DNA from: Diplolepis rosae | Lineage: Eukaryota > Arthropoda > Insecta > Hymenoptera > Diplolepididae | Direction of reading: 5' to 3' | Assembly (NCBI GenBank): GCA_030998225.1 | Contig: JAPYXD010000045.1 | Coordinates: forward strand, 434,001 to 498,000 | Length of the DNA stretch: 64,000 bases | Shown: in pieces, positions 54,835 to 64,000 of the stretch | How positions within the stretch are numbered: the first letter of the stretch is position 1 | How the letters are laid out: each line of letters opens with the position of its first letter | Translations under genes and position numbers: made by a program | The notes under the pieces: generated by a model | The model's input: only the letters and a program-made list of their open reading frames with translations | Told to the model about the DNA's origin: nothing | Database searches by the model: none

Positions 54835-56120
54835 TTGGATCTATAACTTAATTCGTGCGGTTTTTTTTCAAAATTTGAACGTTTATTTAAGAAAAACATG
54901 TACAATAGTATTATTCAAAGTATTGCCCATCTGAAGCTATGACTTTTTTCCATCTTTCTGGAAATTTGTGGATTCTATTCCAAAAGAACTGCACCGGCTT
55001 AGCGGCTAAGAATGAATCAAGCCAATTTTTTATACCCTGTTCTGATGTGAACCGTATTCCAGTGAGGGCGTTCTGCATCGACCGGAACAAATGGAAGTCA
55101 GAAGGGGAAAGGTCTGGGCTATAAGGCGGGTGGAGTAAAACTTCCCATCCACTGTTTTCCAAATAGTTCTTAACCGGAATAGCAACATATGGCCGAGCGT
55201 TGTCATGATGGAAAATTATTGCCTCGTGTCTGGTCGCGTATTCCGGGCGTTTTTTGGCTATTGCTCTCTTTAAACGGATTAATTATGTTCGGTAGCATTC
55301 TCCATTGATGGTTTCACACGGTTTTAGCAGCTCATGATACAGCACACCCTTCTGATCCCACTAAATACAGAGCATTACCTTCGCGCCATGGATATTCGGC
55401 TTTGCCGTCGATTTGAATGGTTGGCCGGGTTTCACATATATTTTTTTCGCTTGGGGTCGTCGTAATGGATCCATTTTTCATCACCAGTAACAATCTTATG
55501 CAAAAATGACTTCTTTTTGTGGCGTTCCAGCAGCATTTCGGACATGCAAAACCGCCTTTCAACGTCTCTCGGCTTGAGTTCATGTGGAACCCAATTTCCT
55601 TGCTTTTGAATGTATCCAGCTGCTTTTAAACGTTTTGAAATGGCTGCTTGAGTGACTCCCAAAGATTCTGCGAGCTCTTTTTGTGTTTGGCAAAAATCTT
55701 CATCGAGTAATGCTTCCAGTTCTTCATCTTCAAACTTTTTTGGCTGCCCAGGACGTTCTTCGTCTTCCAAGCCAAAATCACCACTTTTAAATCGTGCAAA
55801 CCACTTTTGGCAAGTTCGCTCAGCTAGAGCATATTCACCATAAACTTCCACCAAAATACGATGACTTTCGGCAGCAGTTTTCTTCATTTTAAAGTAATGA
55901 AGAAGAACTGCCCGCAAAAACACTTTTTCAGGCACAAAGTTCGACATATTTAAGCGAAAAAAAATTATTGTTGTTTACGCTTCAAATGAATGACATATAC
56001 TGTAAATGACGCAGAATGACAGTAGCTTTCCAACGCATGTTCGGAATATTGGAACCATGGAATAATAATCAAGTCACGCCATCTCTTAGCAAACCGCACG
56101 AATTAAGTTATAGATCCAAT
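54835..56120 (-). mobile_element. Mariner, full length, inserted in the P-like gene
   Basis: TTGGATCTATAACTTAATTC with GTGCGG continues the left end, and its exact complement ends at 56120; TA flanks are at 54833-54834 and 56121-56122. The terminal repeats are about 28 bases and perfect. The body is 1286 bases. Removing it would put the two halves of the P-like transposase next to each other, so it is younger than that element. Perfect ends with a damaged gene suggest it could still be moved by a transposase supplied elsewhere. Confidence 0.93.
54920..55947 (-). pseudogene. Mariner DD34D transposase, frameshifted
   Basis: Starts MSNFVPEKVFLRAVLLHYFK at 55947. The first 171 codons are open: helix-turn-helix blocks at about 20-50 (AESHRILVEVYGEYALAERT) and 80-115 (ELAESLGVTQAAISKRLKAA), WVPHELKPRDVERR, and the first catalytic aspartate in VTGDEKWIHYDDPKRK. 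A stop at about 55432 and later frameshifts follow; the second aspartate region (IMTTLGH, altered) is degraded, the third (LLHPPYSPDLSPSDFHLF) is intact at 54911-55162, and it ends GQYFE at about 54920. About 340 residues in all. A different family from the 44.6-kb copy, though the two N-termini are clearly related. Confidence 0.9.
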
Positions 56121-56701
56121 ATGATCCACCACATATATTCAAATGTGTCATGAAACAACTTTATCACAAAAGATATTGAAATAGATTTCAACGAACGAAA
56201 TCTTCGAGAAGAAGATAGGAAATTTGCTTCTTTGTCTCATATAGTGTCAGCATATGGAATCGACGTGTATTCGTCTTTTTTCGAGAGGCATATTCCTGAC
56301 TTAACAGAGCAGCACGTTTACTTGGACAAGGTTAAGAAGATGAGGGTAAAACTCATGATGCAAGTTTTTAGTAGAAAAATGTCTCGTTTTGTGGATCTCC
56401 TTGCAAGATCTGGAGGTAAGACTTTACATTTTTAGATTCATTTGTTATCATTCTGTTATAAAGCTGTTTTGTAATTATAAACAATCTTCTAAAATTTGTT
56501 ACATGTGTTTATATTTACTACTCTTTTTGCAGCAACTTTTAAAACCAGCATCGGTGATTGGAAGGTGCCAGCAGAAGGTATACACACGGTTTATATCCTT
56601 AATCTCATAAACGTCATTGCAGATGAAGTGAATGGGGTTAACCGCGGCGATACAACTTCAAAACGAATTCTATGGTCTGAAAATTCGCATCACGACGAAT
56701 T

Positions 56702-56989
56702 TTGTTTTTTGAATTAGTCTTTTCTACTGACATTAGTTATTTAAAAATCGCTTTGAAATGCAGGCGTCTATTGCATAAAAGATTAAGCTTCGTTTTCTTC
56801 GATTGCGACGAACATAAAAAATTGTGTTTGAAATTGTTCAAAACTATTTGTGTTAAGAAATATGCCGAATCTGCTCTGACCTTTCTAAATAGGATTCTCG
56901 GAGGATACATCTTGCCGAAGAATACTAATAGATTACCTTTGCCGGTCAAAAGAGCGTATGATTGTTATTTAAAAACTAACTCTAACTAA
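56702..56989 (+). other. Unrecognised open frame after the P-like pseudogene
   Basis: A 95-codon frame has a cysteine/histidine-containing stretch (FFDCDEHKKLCLKLFKTICV) and basic C-terminus (LPLPVKRAYDCYLKTNSN). It begins immediately after the last P-like block (SHHDEF) on the same strand in another frame. It may be a C-terminal part of that transposase or of another element. No firm family match. Confidence 0.3.
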
Positions 56990-57074
56990 ATAACTACTAC
57001 TACTACAAAAACTCTCTAAAAACATACATTTTCCTACGATTTTAAGACTTGGAATTTTAAGACTTGGAATTATA

Positions 57075-57451
57075 TTAATAATTGGTACATTGTTGGAAAA
57101 AATTGGCTTTAGGGTCCAAAAAAAAGATGAAGTCGATTTAATCAGACTTCCGGCTCGGATTGGAGCCCTCATCAGTGATATTTATTAAAATATTTCATTT
57201 CGTCGGAGAAATATTAAATAAGTTGGAAAAATCCGAGGTTGTTGGTTTTGAAAACCATTCAATAAAAAGAGGTAAAAACTAACAATCTTGGATTTTTCCA
57301 ATTTTACTTAATATTTCTTCGACTAAGTGAAAGATTTTAATGAATATCACTGATGAGGGCTCCAATCCGAGACGAAACGTCTGATTGAATCGACTTAATC
57401 TTTTTTTTGGACCCTGAAGCCATTTTTTTCCAACAAAGTACCAATTATTAA
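57075..57451. mobile_element. Penelope-type inverted terminal pair with hammerhead-like core
   Basis: Arms 57075-57250 and 57275-57451 are reverse complements at about 80 percent identity, sharing TTAATAATTGGTAC, GGGTCCAAAAAAAAGAT, CTGATGAGGGCTCCAATCCG and GGATTTTTCCAA. Only about 24 bases separate them. Penelope-like elements are known for inverted or partly inverted terminal repeats that carry hammerhead motifs. No reverse transcriptase adjoins, so this is a solo terminal structure. Confidence 0.6.
57345..57390 (+). ncRNA. Candidate hammerhead-like ribozyme core
   Basis: CTGATGA (57350-57356) and GAAAC (57374-57378) are spaced for a hammerhead helix II: GGCTC, loop CAATCC, then GAGAC, which pairs at four of five positions here. 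In the opposite arm (complement of 57145-57175) the helix reads GGCTC-CAATCC-GAGCC, fully paired, but GAAAC is changed. So the ancestor probably had CUGAUGA, a perfect helix II, GAAAC and a following GUC. Activity of the present copy is doubtful because of the helix II mismatch. Confidence 0.45.
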
Positions 57452-58375
57452 AATTAAGGGTCAATACAACCTATTACTTTTAATTGTTGCAATTATATTA
57501 TTAGTCGCGTCATTTTTTGAGAAAACTTTTTATAAGAGCCAATTATGCCTCGAGCATTTTTCGTTTAGAATCTCATAAAGTACAACAATACTACTATTAA
57601 GTTTTTTCTTTCATAAGACACGACTGATGATATGATTTTACTCCTTAATTTCATTTTAAATATTTTTAACTTCCAAACTCGTAAATTGGCACGTTGTCTC
57701 TGCTGCTAGATTGACCAAATCAGGTTAGGATCAAGGTTATTCCGAGGTAAAATTTTATTTATCGAATGGAAACGCTTTTTTGACCGCAGATTCGGAAAGA
57801 ACGGGATATTTTACATTCGCTTATGGTTTGACCCATGATGGATCAAAGTGACCTTTACAGTTAATAACAAGGTCAAATCTCTCTTGATGTTATTAGGAAA
57901 CGTTTAATTCTCAGATTGTAATTAAACTTCTGCCTGTATGTACTTTGATCAGAACTGCTATCATAGACCTATTTGAGAATTAAATTTGCATTTTTAAGAC
58001 TCTTTTTTTAGAAAAGGGTTGGAAATTCTAGAAAGATTCCTGGCGCCTATTCTGAGATTGACAGCATCATTAGTGGCTGCCATATGACACAGTTTTAATA
58101 TTAATCTAATAGTAACGTTAGTACAGATGAGTGCTGTGCAAGGATGGTGTTGTAATGCGTCGTCTTGGCCATTTTCAGTCATGGAGTACCCCGAGGAAAA
58201 TTTGCAAAAAATATATAATGACCTGGACAATTTAAGGTTTCTTTCCACCACAAAAGAGGACGTATATCGGTGGAATACAATCTAAAAAAAATTGTTGAAA
58301 AATTCAACAAAATTCGAGCTCTTCTATTGGTCAGAATTTAAAACCCAGGCTTGTAGAAAAAGGAAAGTATTAGAC
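57452..58375. other. msn intron sequence, nothing firm
   Basis: AT-rich; AAGGTCA-like phrases at 57730 and 57880 but no element ends or coding blocks. Confidence 0.4.
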
Positions 58376-58379
58376 CTGA

Positions 58380-58990
58380 CCTCGTGTTTGAGATCAGTGC
58401 AAAAGTTTGTGAAAGATTGGAGAGTCTTAGACAAAAAATCACCAGACATATTACCTTTAAGTTAGCATCAGCTGGGAATGAAAAGGAATGGGAACGCAAC
58501 CCAAAAGAAACTACTTGGGACTCTTACAAGGAGAAACTGCATATCGAAACAATTGTCCATCCCGATAATTGGTGTCAGGTGGTGGAATGCACACTTGGAG
58601 AGCCAACGACAAGAGGCGAGAAGACTCTTGAACAGGGTTTCCACGTATATTCTATGAGGTAATATGTGAGAGGGCTCTGAACCAGGATGTGCGGGGCTCA
58701 ATTGTCGATTGGGTTTGCAATATGCTGTGTGGCAGGAGACTCTCTACTAGTTACACTGGAATGAACGTGGGGGCTTCGTCTCTAGGGGATGCCCACAGGG
58801 AGGGGTCTTGTCACCTCTCTTGTAGTGTATTGTGGCGGATGATCTCCTAAGGGAACTTAGTGCGCAGGGATTTTACGCGCAATAAAATGCGGATGATTTC
58901 CTTAAAATTTTGAACGGGATTTCACTTGAAGTTCTGGTTCACCTAACTAAGAAAATTTTAGGAATCGTCCAAAGATAGCGCGGAACAATC
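58380..58990 (+). mobile_element. LINE reverse transcriptase fragment
   Basis: In shifting frames: a lead-in at 58384-58662, then (about 58660-58960) CERALNQDVRGSIVDWVCNM, LCGRRLSTSYTGMNVGAS, GCPQGGVLSPLL and VADDLLRELSAQGFYAQ, followed by NADDFLKIL where the catalytic YADD should be. GCPQGGVLSPLL is diagnostic of non-LTR reverse transcriptases. The first residue of the YADD box and several codons are altered; no flanking domains. Probably the same broad group as the LINE pieces at 1.7-2.8 and 11.5-12.3 kb. Confidence 0.78.
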
Positions 58991-60300
58991 GGCGAAACCA
59001 GAGAACATAAAAATGGTAGTTTTCATTAGAAGATAGATTACCAGAAATGGTCATGAGACACATAGCTCATCCTGTATACAATTATAATTTTTCGAAACAT
59101 GAGATCTATTTAAGAATGATCATGCCATTTCTAGAAAACATTTGGAAAATTTAATTGATTAGCATTTCAAAAACTGTCGAAGCTGTTATTCAAAACATAT
59201 ATTAAAAGAAAAATGTTCACTTCACTAAAAAAAATTCATAAATACAAAAAAAGTGCAGTGTGTATTTCTTATAATTTTATATTGAAGTTTATTTGAATCT
59301 GGTCAAAAATGGAAAGAATGTATAGTAACAAATTTATGCCAAAAGAAGTAAGAGGAACTTTATTTAAAATAATATAAATTGAAGTAAATTAGGTATTTTT
59401 GTTCTGTAATTTGAATTTAAAAAACTTATTAATAAAAGAAGAAAAGATTTCAGAATCTATAATATTGACTCCTAGAAGAGCTTATAAAGAGCTCTACAAA
59501 TTATTTCAATGATATTTTCTGATTGGACCAAATTTTTAAAAATTACAGTATTTCAAAACTTGAAAAAAAGAATCACTTAGAAAATGAAAAAGTCTGCCCA
59601 TAAAAAGTGGGCACAATTTCCACCCATATCTATTCAAGATCAAGTACGTGATGCTTAAATTAAGAAACGATAAGAGATAGCGGGACTATTTTTATACTCG
59701 AGATGAAAAATTTTATTTATTCTGAAACTACAAGAAATAGCATAAGTACCTAAGGATGGTTTTTATATAACTTTATGAGATAAAAAACTTAAATCATTTG
59801 CCTCTTCTCATATTTTACGTAATTTTTCGAAAAGACAAAAATTTTCGTTTTCATTCCTAATAAAAAAAAATTAATTTATTAATGTAAAACATGAAACGAA
59901 AGTATCGTGGTGAGGATGTATTCCTCAAAGCTGAAGCAATTGTGGGTAAAAAATATTTCACGTCCACAATGTGAGGAAATTTACTCTAATCACAGTATCA
60001 AAATATGAGAAACTAACTTGATCAATATTTATATAATATTCCTTTATGTATAATGCATTGAGATCTATGCATTAAGCGTAAAGTAATGAAGGAAAGTCAA
60101 AAAGGGATACATTATGGCGGTCACCCTTTTTTTCTATAAGGACTGAACGTAAAAGACTAATCGTGTTTACACAAAGAAGAAGTAAGCATTAGGATCGTTG
60201 ATTTTATCTACATGGCATTTGAGTTGCCGAAATCACTTTGCCAAAACAGTGTTTGCAAAAAACGAGGATTCATATAATAATAAAAAACTAATTGACTTAC
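58991..60300. other. msn intron sequence, nothing recognised
   Basis: AT-rich intron sequence next to the 60301 exon; includes purine-rich and A-rich runs, no coding block. Confidence 0.5.
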
Positions 60301-60482
60301 CGTTGGTTTAAATACATGGCTATTTCTATGCGATACGGCTTGTCCACTAGAAATCATGTTAGTTCCTCCTCCAGAAGAACTTTGATGATTTAAAGGCGGT
60401 GTGGAAACTTTGTTCAACTGACGTGGTTCATCGCGTGGGGTTGGTGGCAATGGACGACATGGAGGTTGTGGATCAGGAACAA
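60301..60482 (-). CDS. msn: msn-like Ste20 kinase: proline-rich linker exon
   Basis: Minus-strand exon of 182 bases between acceptor CTGATGACAG and donor GTAAGT. Two bases finish a codon from an exon beyond the window; then VPDPQPPCRPLPPTPRDEPR, QLNKVSTPPLNHQSSSGGGT and SGQAVSHRNSHVFKPT, ending on a codon boundary. PCRPLPPTP is a class of SH3-ligand motif that also appears in the 42058 exon. Proline-rich and SHRNSHVFKPT-like segments occur in the Misshapen linker. It is the most upstream msn exon in the window. Confidence 0.82.
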
Positions 60483-60833
60483 CTGTCATCAGAAATATTG
60501 AAACTAAAACTTTCAGTAAAGTGTGAAACGCAAATTCTTGATCAATTAAAATTACAAAGTAATTGTTCTATGTTATGATTTTTATCATTTTAAGTTTTAA
60601 ATGTTTAATCGAGGGTCGGAATAAAAAAACTCGTTTAGAACTCGAAAATGCGTTCAAAGATGGTCCAAAAATCCTAGGATATTAACATTTTAAGTGTCGC
60701 AAATTCAATGTTTTGATTATATCTATTTGCTGTTTTTTCGTTACATAATTATTTTGATAATAAAAATAAAAAATTAAAACATTTGTATGCCGAAAATGAA
60801 TAAGATTTCATAAAGCAATATTTTTCTAAATTA

Positions 60834-60960
60834 TTCCAGTCGATTAAATCGATCACAAGAAGGGTGCATCACTTTTAATGGCAAAGAAACTCTACGTTAT
60901 TGACTTCATCAGCCTGTAATTTAGGAATGATTTTGACTGTATTTTAAGACACGATGAAAT
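60834..60960 (+). repeat. Dispersed repeat with TTCAGTCGATTAT motif, copy 3
   Basis: TTCCAGTCGATTAAATCGAT, then ACAAGAAGGGTGCATCACTT, AAGAAACTCTACGTTATTGA and CATCAGCCTGTAAT align with the 51232 copy over about 110 bases. Confidence 0.6.
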
Positions 60961-61024
60961 TTACAACAATATCATCGTTAAATATTTCCTGTAAAAAAGT
61001 GACGCATTAACTCTGCTCGGTTAA

Positions 61025-62175
61025 GGGGTTACATCAGCCAGCAAATTTTTTTTTTTCGAACATTTTTTTATTCGTTTAAATGATGTATAAACTATTTAAG
61101 AATAACATTCACCAAGAATTTTGGTGGAAAGGCTGTTATAAATATTTTTTTTCGATTTTTTTCTGAAGCGCCTCTGAGCTCACCGAAACGTTTGAAAAGG
61201 CCGCTCGACCGCGCGCAGGATTATAAGGGTAAAATAGCCTTCTTGGTTAGTTTTCGCAGGTATAAGTGAATTATAGTTCTTCAAAATATATATACCAACG
61301 TAGCTACCAACGTAGCCGTGATAACTTATAATGGCGGTTTTTTATCACTGTTGGATGTAGTATCAACCCTCGAATTGAAAATTAGTTCCGAGCTTTATAA
61401 TTATGCCCTGGAAATCGACCAACATCGAGTCAAAGCCGCCAACCGCTCATCGTCGATTCACCGAAAAAGCGCTCGGAAGGACCTTACGGCACTCAGAAAG
61501 GAGACAGATGAGCTTGATTCAAATCTGGAAGGCCAGCTTTATGGAGCAGGGATAGCAGACTAAAGGTAAAAAAATCAGCAAGCTCATAATTATAAAATCT
61601 CATATTGAAATTTCGTTTTGAAACTTTAAACGCGTTTTTCTCGAAACTATGTTTTTCAAATCTGTGTGCAGCATATCTCGCTCAATTTTTGTCCGATTGA
61701 CTTGAAATTTTAATCACAACTTCTTAGATAGATTTTTTAGCGAAGTACACACGATTTTTATGATTGATAGATTATTACGTTTGTAGTTAACAATTTAAGG
61801 TCGTTTTTTTGCTGAAAAATGAAAAAAAAGTGTGAACTCATACAAATTTGTGAATTTTCAAGCAAAATTTAAAATCCTGGGTACTTCGCTAGAAAAATAA
61901 TTGTAAATTAAGAAAAAAAAATTTTTTTTGTTCTAGATGAAACAGCAAGATTGCTACGCTGCACACCGTTTTCCTCCTTCAAAAAATTGTGTTTTCGTTT
62001 ATTATACTGCCACGACGCCATTTTGTTGTAAATTTTTTAATAAAAAATATTTTTAAGAACTTGAATATATGTGTAATAAAGCCCTAAAATTTTATTTTGA
62101 TCCATCACATACAACTCGAGAAAAAAATTCACAAAGAAAGCTTAGTTTTTCGGCGCGCCTGGGTGATGTAACCCC
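61025..62175 (+). mobile_element. TTAA-flanked DNA transposon derivative
   Basis: TTAA at 61021-61024 followed by GGGGTTACATCAGCC, and GGGTGATGTAACCCC followed by TTAA at 62176-62179: inverted ends of about 15 bases (one mismatch) with duplicated TTAA. The 1151-base body includes an 81-codon frame at 61318-61563 (VKAANRSSSIHRKSARKDLT, GQLYGAGIAD) that resembles the basic C-terminal tail of TTAA-specific Kolobok-type transposases; I hold this loosely. The phrase AAACTTTAAACGCGTTTTTC at about 61620 also occurs, altered, at 21150 and 12370. Non-autonomous. Confidence 0.75.
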
Positions 62176-62400
62176 TTAAAAGCCCAGGATATTTCGAATG
62201 ACGGTCAAATTCTCTATCATCTGAGCTACGGAGGTTCCGCACAAATCATTTCAGTCAATTATATCGAATACCAGAAGATTGTATCACTGAAAATCGACTT
62301 TATGAACCTGTGGTTCGAAAAGAATTTTGAGATCATTTTAAAATAGATGATATAGCATTTGACCGGCAATTGAAGGTCCTAGGTTCGATACTCAGCAAAG
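62176..62400. repeat. Two tRNA-like SINE pieces and dispersed repeat copy 4
   Basis: On the minus strand 62243-62185 reads GCGGAACCTCCGTAGCTCAG, ATGATAGAGAATTTGACCG and TCCTGGGC, a tRNA-like head cut in its T arm by the TTAA element. On the plus strand 62249-62335 is the TTCAGTCAATTATATCGAAT repeat, and at 62342-62395 a second tRNA-like piece (GATATAGCATTTGACCGGCA, then GGTCCTAGGTTCGATACTC with box B). Neither can fold into a whole tRNA. Confidence 0.6.
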
Positions 62401-63380
62401 TTAAAGAATTTCTTTTTTTGAGAACAAATATATCCAAGCTTAAATAAGATTTGAAAATATAAATCATTGTAAGTTGGCCAAATGTAGTCAAGCTTATTTT
62501 TAAATAAGTATTAGAAACCGTACAATTTACTGATGCATACAAAGCAATAAGAAAGCTGATAATCAAGTATCGTTTAATAATATTCAATTGCAAATTGAGG
62601 TCGGCCAGTCACTACGCCTTTCTAGTATCAAGAGAAATTGAAATGGAAAACCTTTTATAGTGGGATATTTGTTCCTCAATATTGAAGGGAGGTTTCAAAA
62701 ATGATTCCTTCATTGGAAAATGTCTTTCTGTATCTCTTTGATTCAGTTTATTCTAATACTAAAGAACTAAGCGTTAAAGCAACTGTGATTTATTTTCTCT
62801 CTAATGCTTGTTATTTGTTAGCTAAAGTGCCCTAATTTTTATAATATTAAATTGAGAATATCTTTACCATAATAGTACGAAAGCTAATAAAATTTTGCGC
62901 CTGATTATCCAAGTTAAAGAAAAAATGTCAATTTTATAAAAAGATATTACACGAAAACGTGACATTTCAATATTTTTAAAAAATATTAATAACTTTAAAA
63001 GTAATCAAAATTTGTCATGTTTACATAGGATTCGGTAAATTTTATTATAACATGACATATTTTGATTTTTGTAAACTTCTAAATAGCTGTGATGTCCTAA
63101 AGTTTAATTTGTTAAATAATCCCTAGCTAAAAGTCTAGAGTCTATTGCCCTATCTACGTTCCTCAATTTATTCTTAAGGTAATCCGGTAGCGATCAAATG
63201 AGCAGCTATAACAATTTTTCGAATATGTTTCATGCGCGTTGCAAAATTCCGAACATTGTGCGGAAAATTCTTTTCCGTTATAATTTACTATTAATACCTA
63301 TAACATTTGGAAAAAAAAATGTTTTCCATTAATTAACAATAACTATTTGACTCTCGGAGTATTTTTTTCGGTGAACTTCG
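62400..63380. other. AT-rich sequence without recognised genes
   Basis: AT-rich; inside the msn gene if more exons lie to the right. No exon-like msn segment was found. Confidence 0.5.
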
Positions 63381-63459
63381 GCAATCATCGCGTTGCGCCA
63401 ATCACTCGGGATCCAATCGCGGACTCATCCGACGAGATGACAACTATAGTGTTATCGTC

Positions 63460-63640
63460 AGCTGAGTGAAAATATGGATTCCACTTCCTTCTTATTCTTG
63501 TTTTCTGGTGTTTGTTTTGAAATAACTTTCTGAGGTATACGGTAAGATACGATTTCCAAAGAAAAATTAATATTCTCAAGAAATTTCCCAACGGTTTCAT
63601 AGTTTTCCGCAACGCCGCCACCAGAAAATTTTTCTCAAAT
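63460..63640 (-). other. Possible coding scrap, family unknown
   Basis: One minus-strand frame keeps about 58 codons open (SGGGVAENYETVGKFLENIN, KNKKEVESIF near the end). Overlapping frames are also open, so the support is weak. It could be part of a retrotransposon gag or another element. Beyond it, to the window end, I recognise nothing; 63880-63930 is somewhat G+C-richer. Confidence 0.2.
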
Positions 63641-64000
63641 TCGTGATATTATGGGCCCGCGAAAGTCTAATCTATCGATATATGAAATAAAAAAGGGCAC
63701 TTAACCACCCCCCTTCCCACCACCGGACAACTTTAAACAGTTAACAATTTTTCCGGGTTGAGAACAAGCCAATAAATTTTATGAAAATGATTAAACAAGA
63801 ACAATATTTATTAATTTTTAAAGGGAACATAAAATAATTTAATCAACGCGACTTTGATTAATTTGTTCAGTTGGTAGCAGTTTGGTGTTTTCCTTCGGGA
63901 CGGTGTATACCGTTTCTCCAACCGTCAAGTAAAACAACTCTTGTGAGTTTGACAGAGATTATGGAAAAAATGGAAAGTCGAAGAAGTTAGATTTATATTT

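Larger units (their letters stand above)
52570..56720 (+). pseudogene. P-like THAP-domain transposase, split by a mariner
   Basis: A THAP zinc finger starts at about residue 18: CSVLEC, FPIDENGG, KWIEATGNL and CICWKHL give the C2-CH ligands; after a frameshift near 52850 a linker of about 190 residues runs to 53446. At 54070-54660 follow FSENIRASEFDAHLDKLTTI, a DEKLLCLSIYKRAASTYRYL-like block, LVFILRGIKSG with KIPLTYNF and AYCLKEVVRAV. The mariner at 54835-56120 interrupts. Then NERNLREEDRKFASLSHIVS, KKMRVKLMMQVFSRKMSRF and, after an intron with donor near 56415 and acceptor near 56532, ADEVNGVNRGD to SHHDEF. These blocks and their order match P-element/THAP9-type transposases. Numerous stops. 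Confidence 0.78.

Noticed and set aside
61318..61563. Independent host gene of 81 codons
   Set aside because: It lies wholly between the inverted TTAA ends, so it is better read as part of that element.

Overview
The window is AT-rich animal DNA, almost certainly insect. The mobile-element mix (many mariner-type DD34D elements, R1-clade LINEs, BEL/Pao, Penelope-like and P-like elements) and the multi-exon transposon-like gene at 4.7-10.3 kb would suit a hymenopteran with a large genome, but I cannot name the species from sequence alone.

The one host gene I can support lies on the minus strand. Six short exons (60301-60482, 49333-49436, 43314-43372, 42058-42134, 37162-37302, 29726-29936; 774 coding bases in 30.2 kb) have GT/AG borders and join in continuous reading phase. 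They encode the proline/serine-rich linker and the start of the C-terminal citron-homology (CNH) domain of a Misshapen/TNIK/MAP4K4-type Ste20 kinase (msn). The kinase domain should lie beyond the right edge and the rest of the CNH domain beyond the left edge. If so, everything from 1 to 29725 is the next intron, at least 29.7 kb long, or downstream sequence.

Almost everything else is mobile DNA in successive layers. 1-4.5 kb: minisatellite, a 133-bp tandem repeat, LINE fragments and a TTAA-flanked element. 4.7-10.35 kb: an intron-containing, lightly decayed gene pair of a transposon-like family (second protein with a DxxHxLLEG motif), invaded by an internally deleted mariner and a tRNA-derived SINE. 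11-17 kb: mariner and LINE debris plus an inverted-copy repeat family. 17.2-21.4 kb: a 133-bp-arm foldback, a tRNA-like unit inside inverted arms with a MITE whose empty site is preserved at 7.45 kb, and an R1-clade LINE lacking most of ORF2. 21.6-25.4 kb: four mariner fragments. 27.26-29.64 kb: a Tc1/mariner-type element with ~390-bp inverted repeats, a near-complete decayed transposase and a 42-bp minisatellite; a second partial copy is at 50.1-50.9 kb. 32.07-34.27 kb: a degenerate R1-clade LINE with poly-A tail. 34.4-36.9 kb: antisense BEL/Pao split by a mariner-derived MITE. 38.5-41.85 kb: hairpins and a 2.5-kb nested palindrome. 44.6-45.9 kb: a TA-flanked mariner. 47.3-47.9 kb: Penelope-like reverse transcriptase. 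51.4-51.8 and 57.1-57.45 kb: inverted repeats with Penelope-type hammerhead-like motifs. 52.6-56.7 kb: a THAP-domain P-like transposase split by a mariner with 1286-bp body. 58.4-59.0 kb: LINE reverse transcriptase fragment. 61.0-62.2 kb: a second TTAA-flanked element.

No clearly intact autonomous element is present; every transposase or reverse transcriptase I can read carries stops, frameshifts or deletions. The best candidates for something undescribed are the DxxHxLLEG gene pair, the hammerhead-like palindrome, the long inverted-repeat element with AAGGTCA-rich arms, and the 2.5-kb palindrome.
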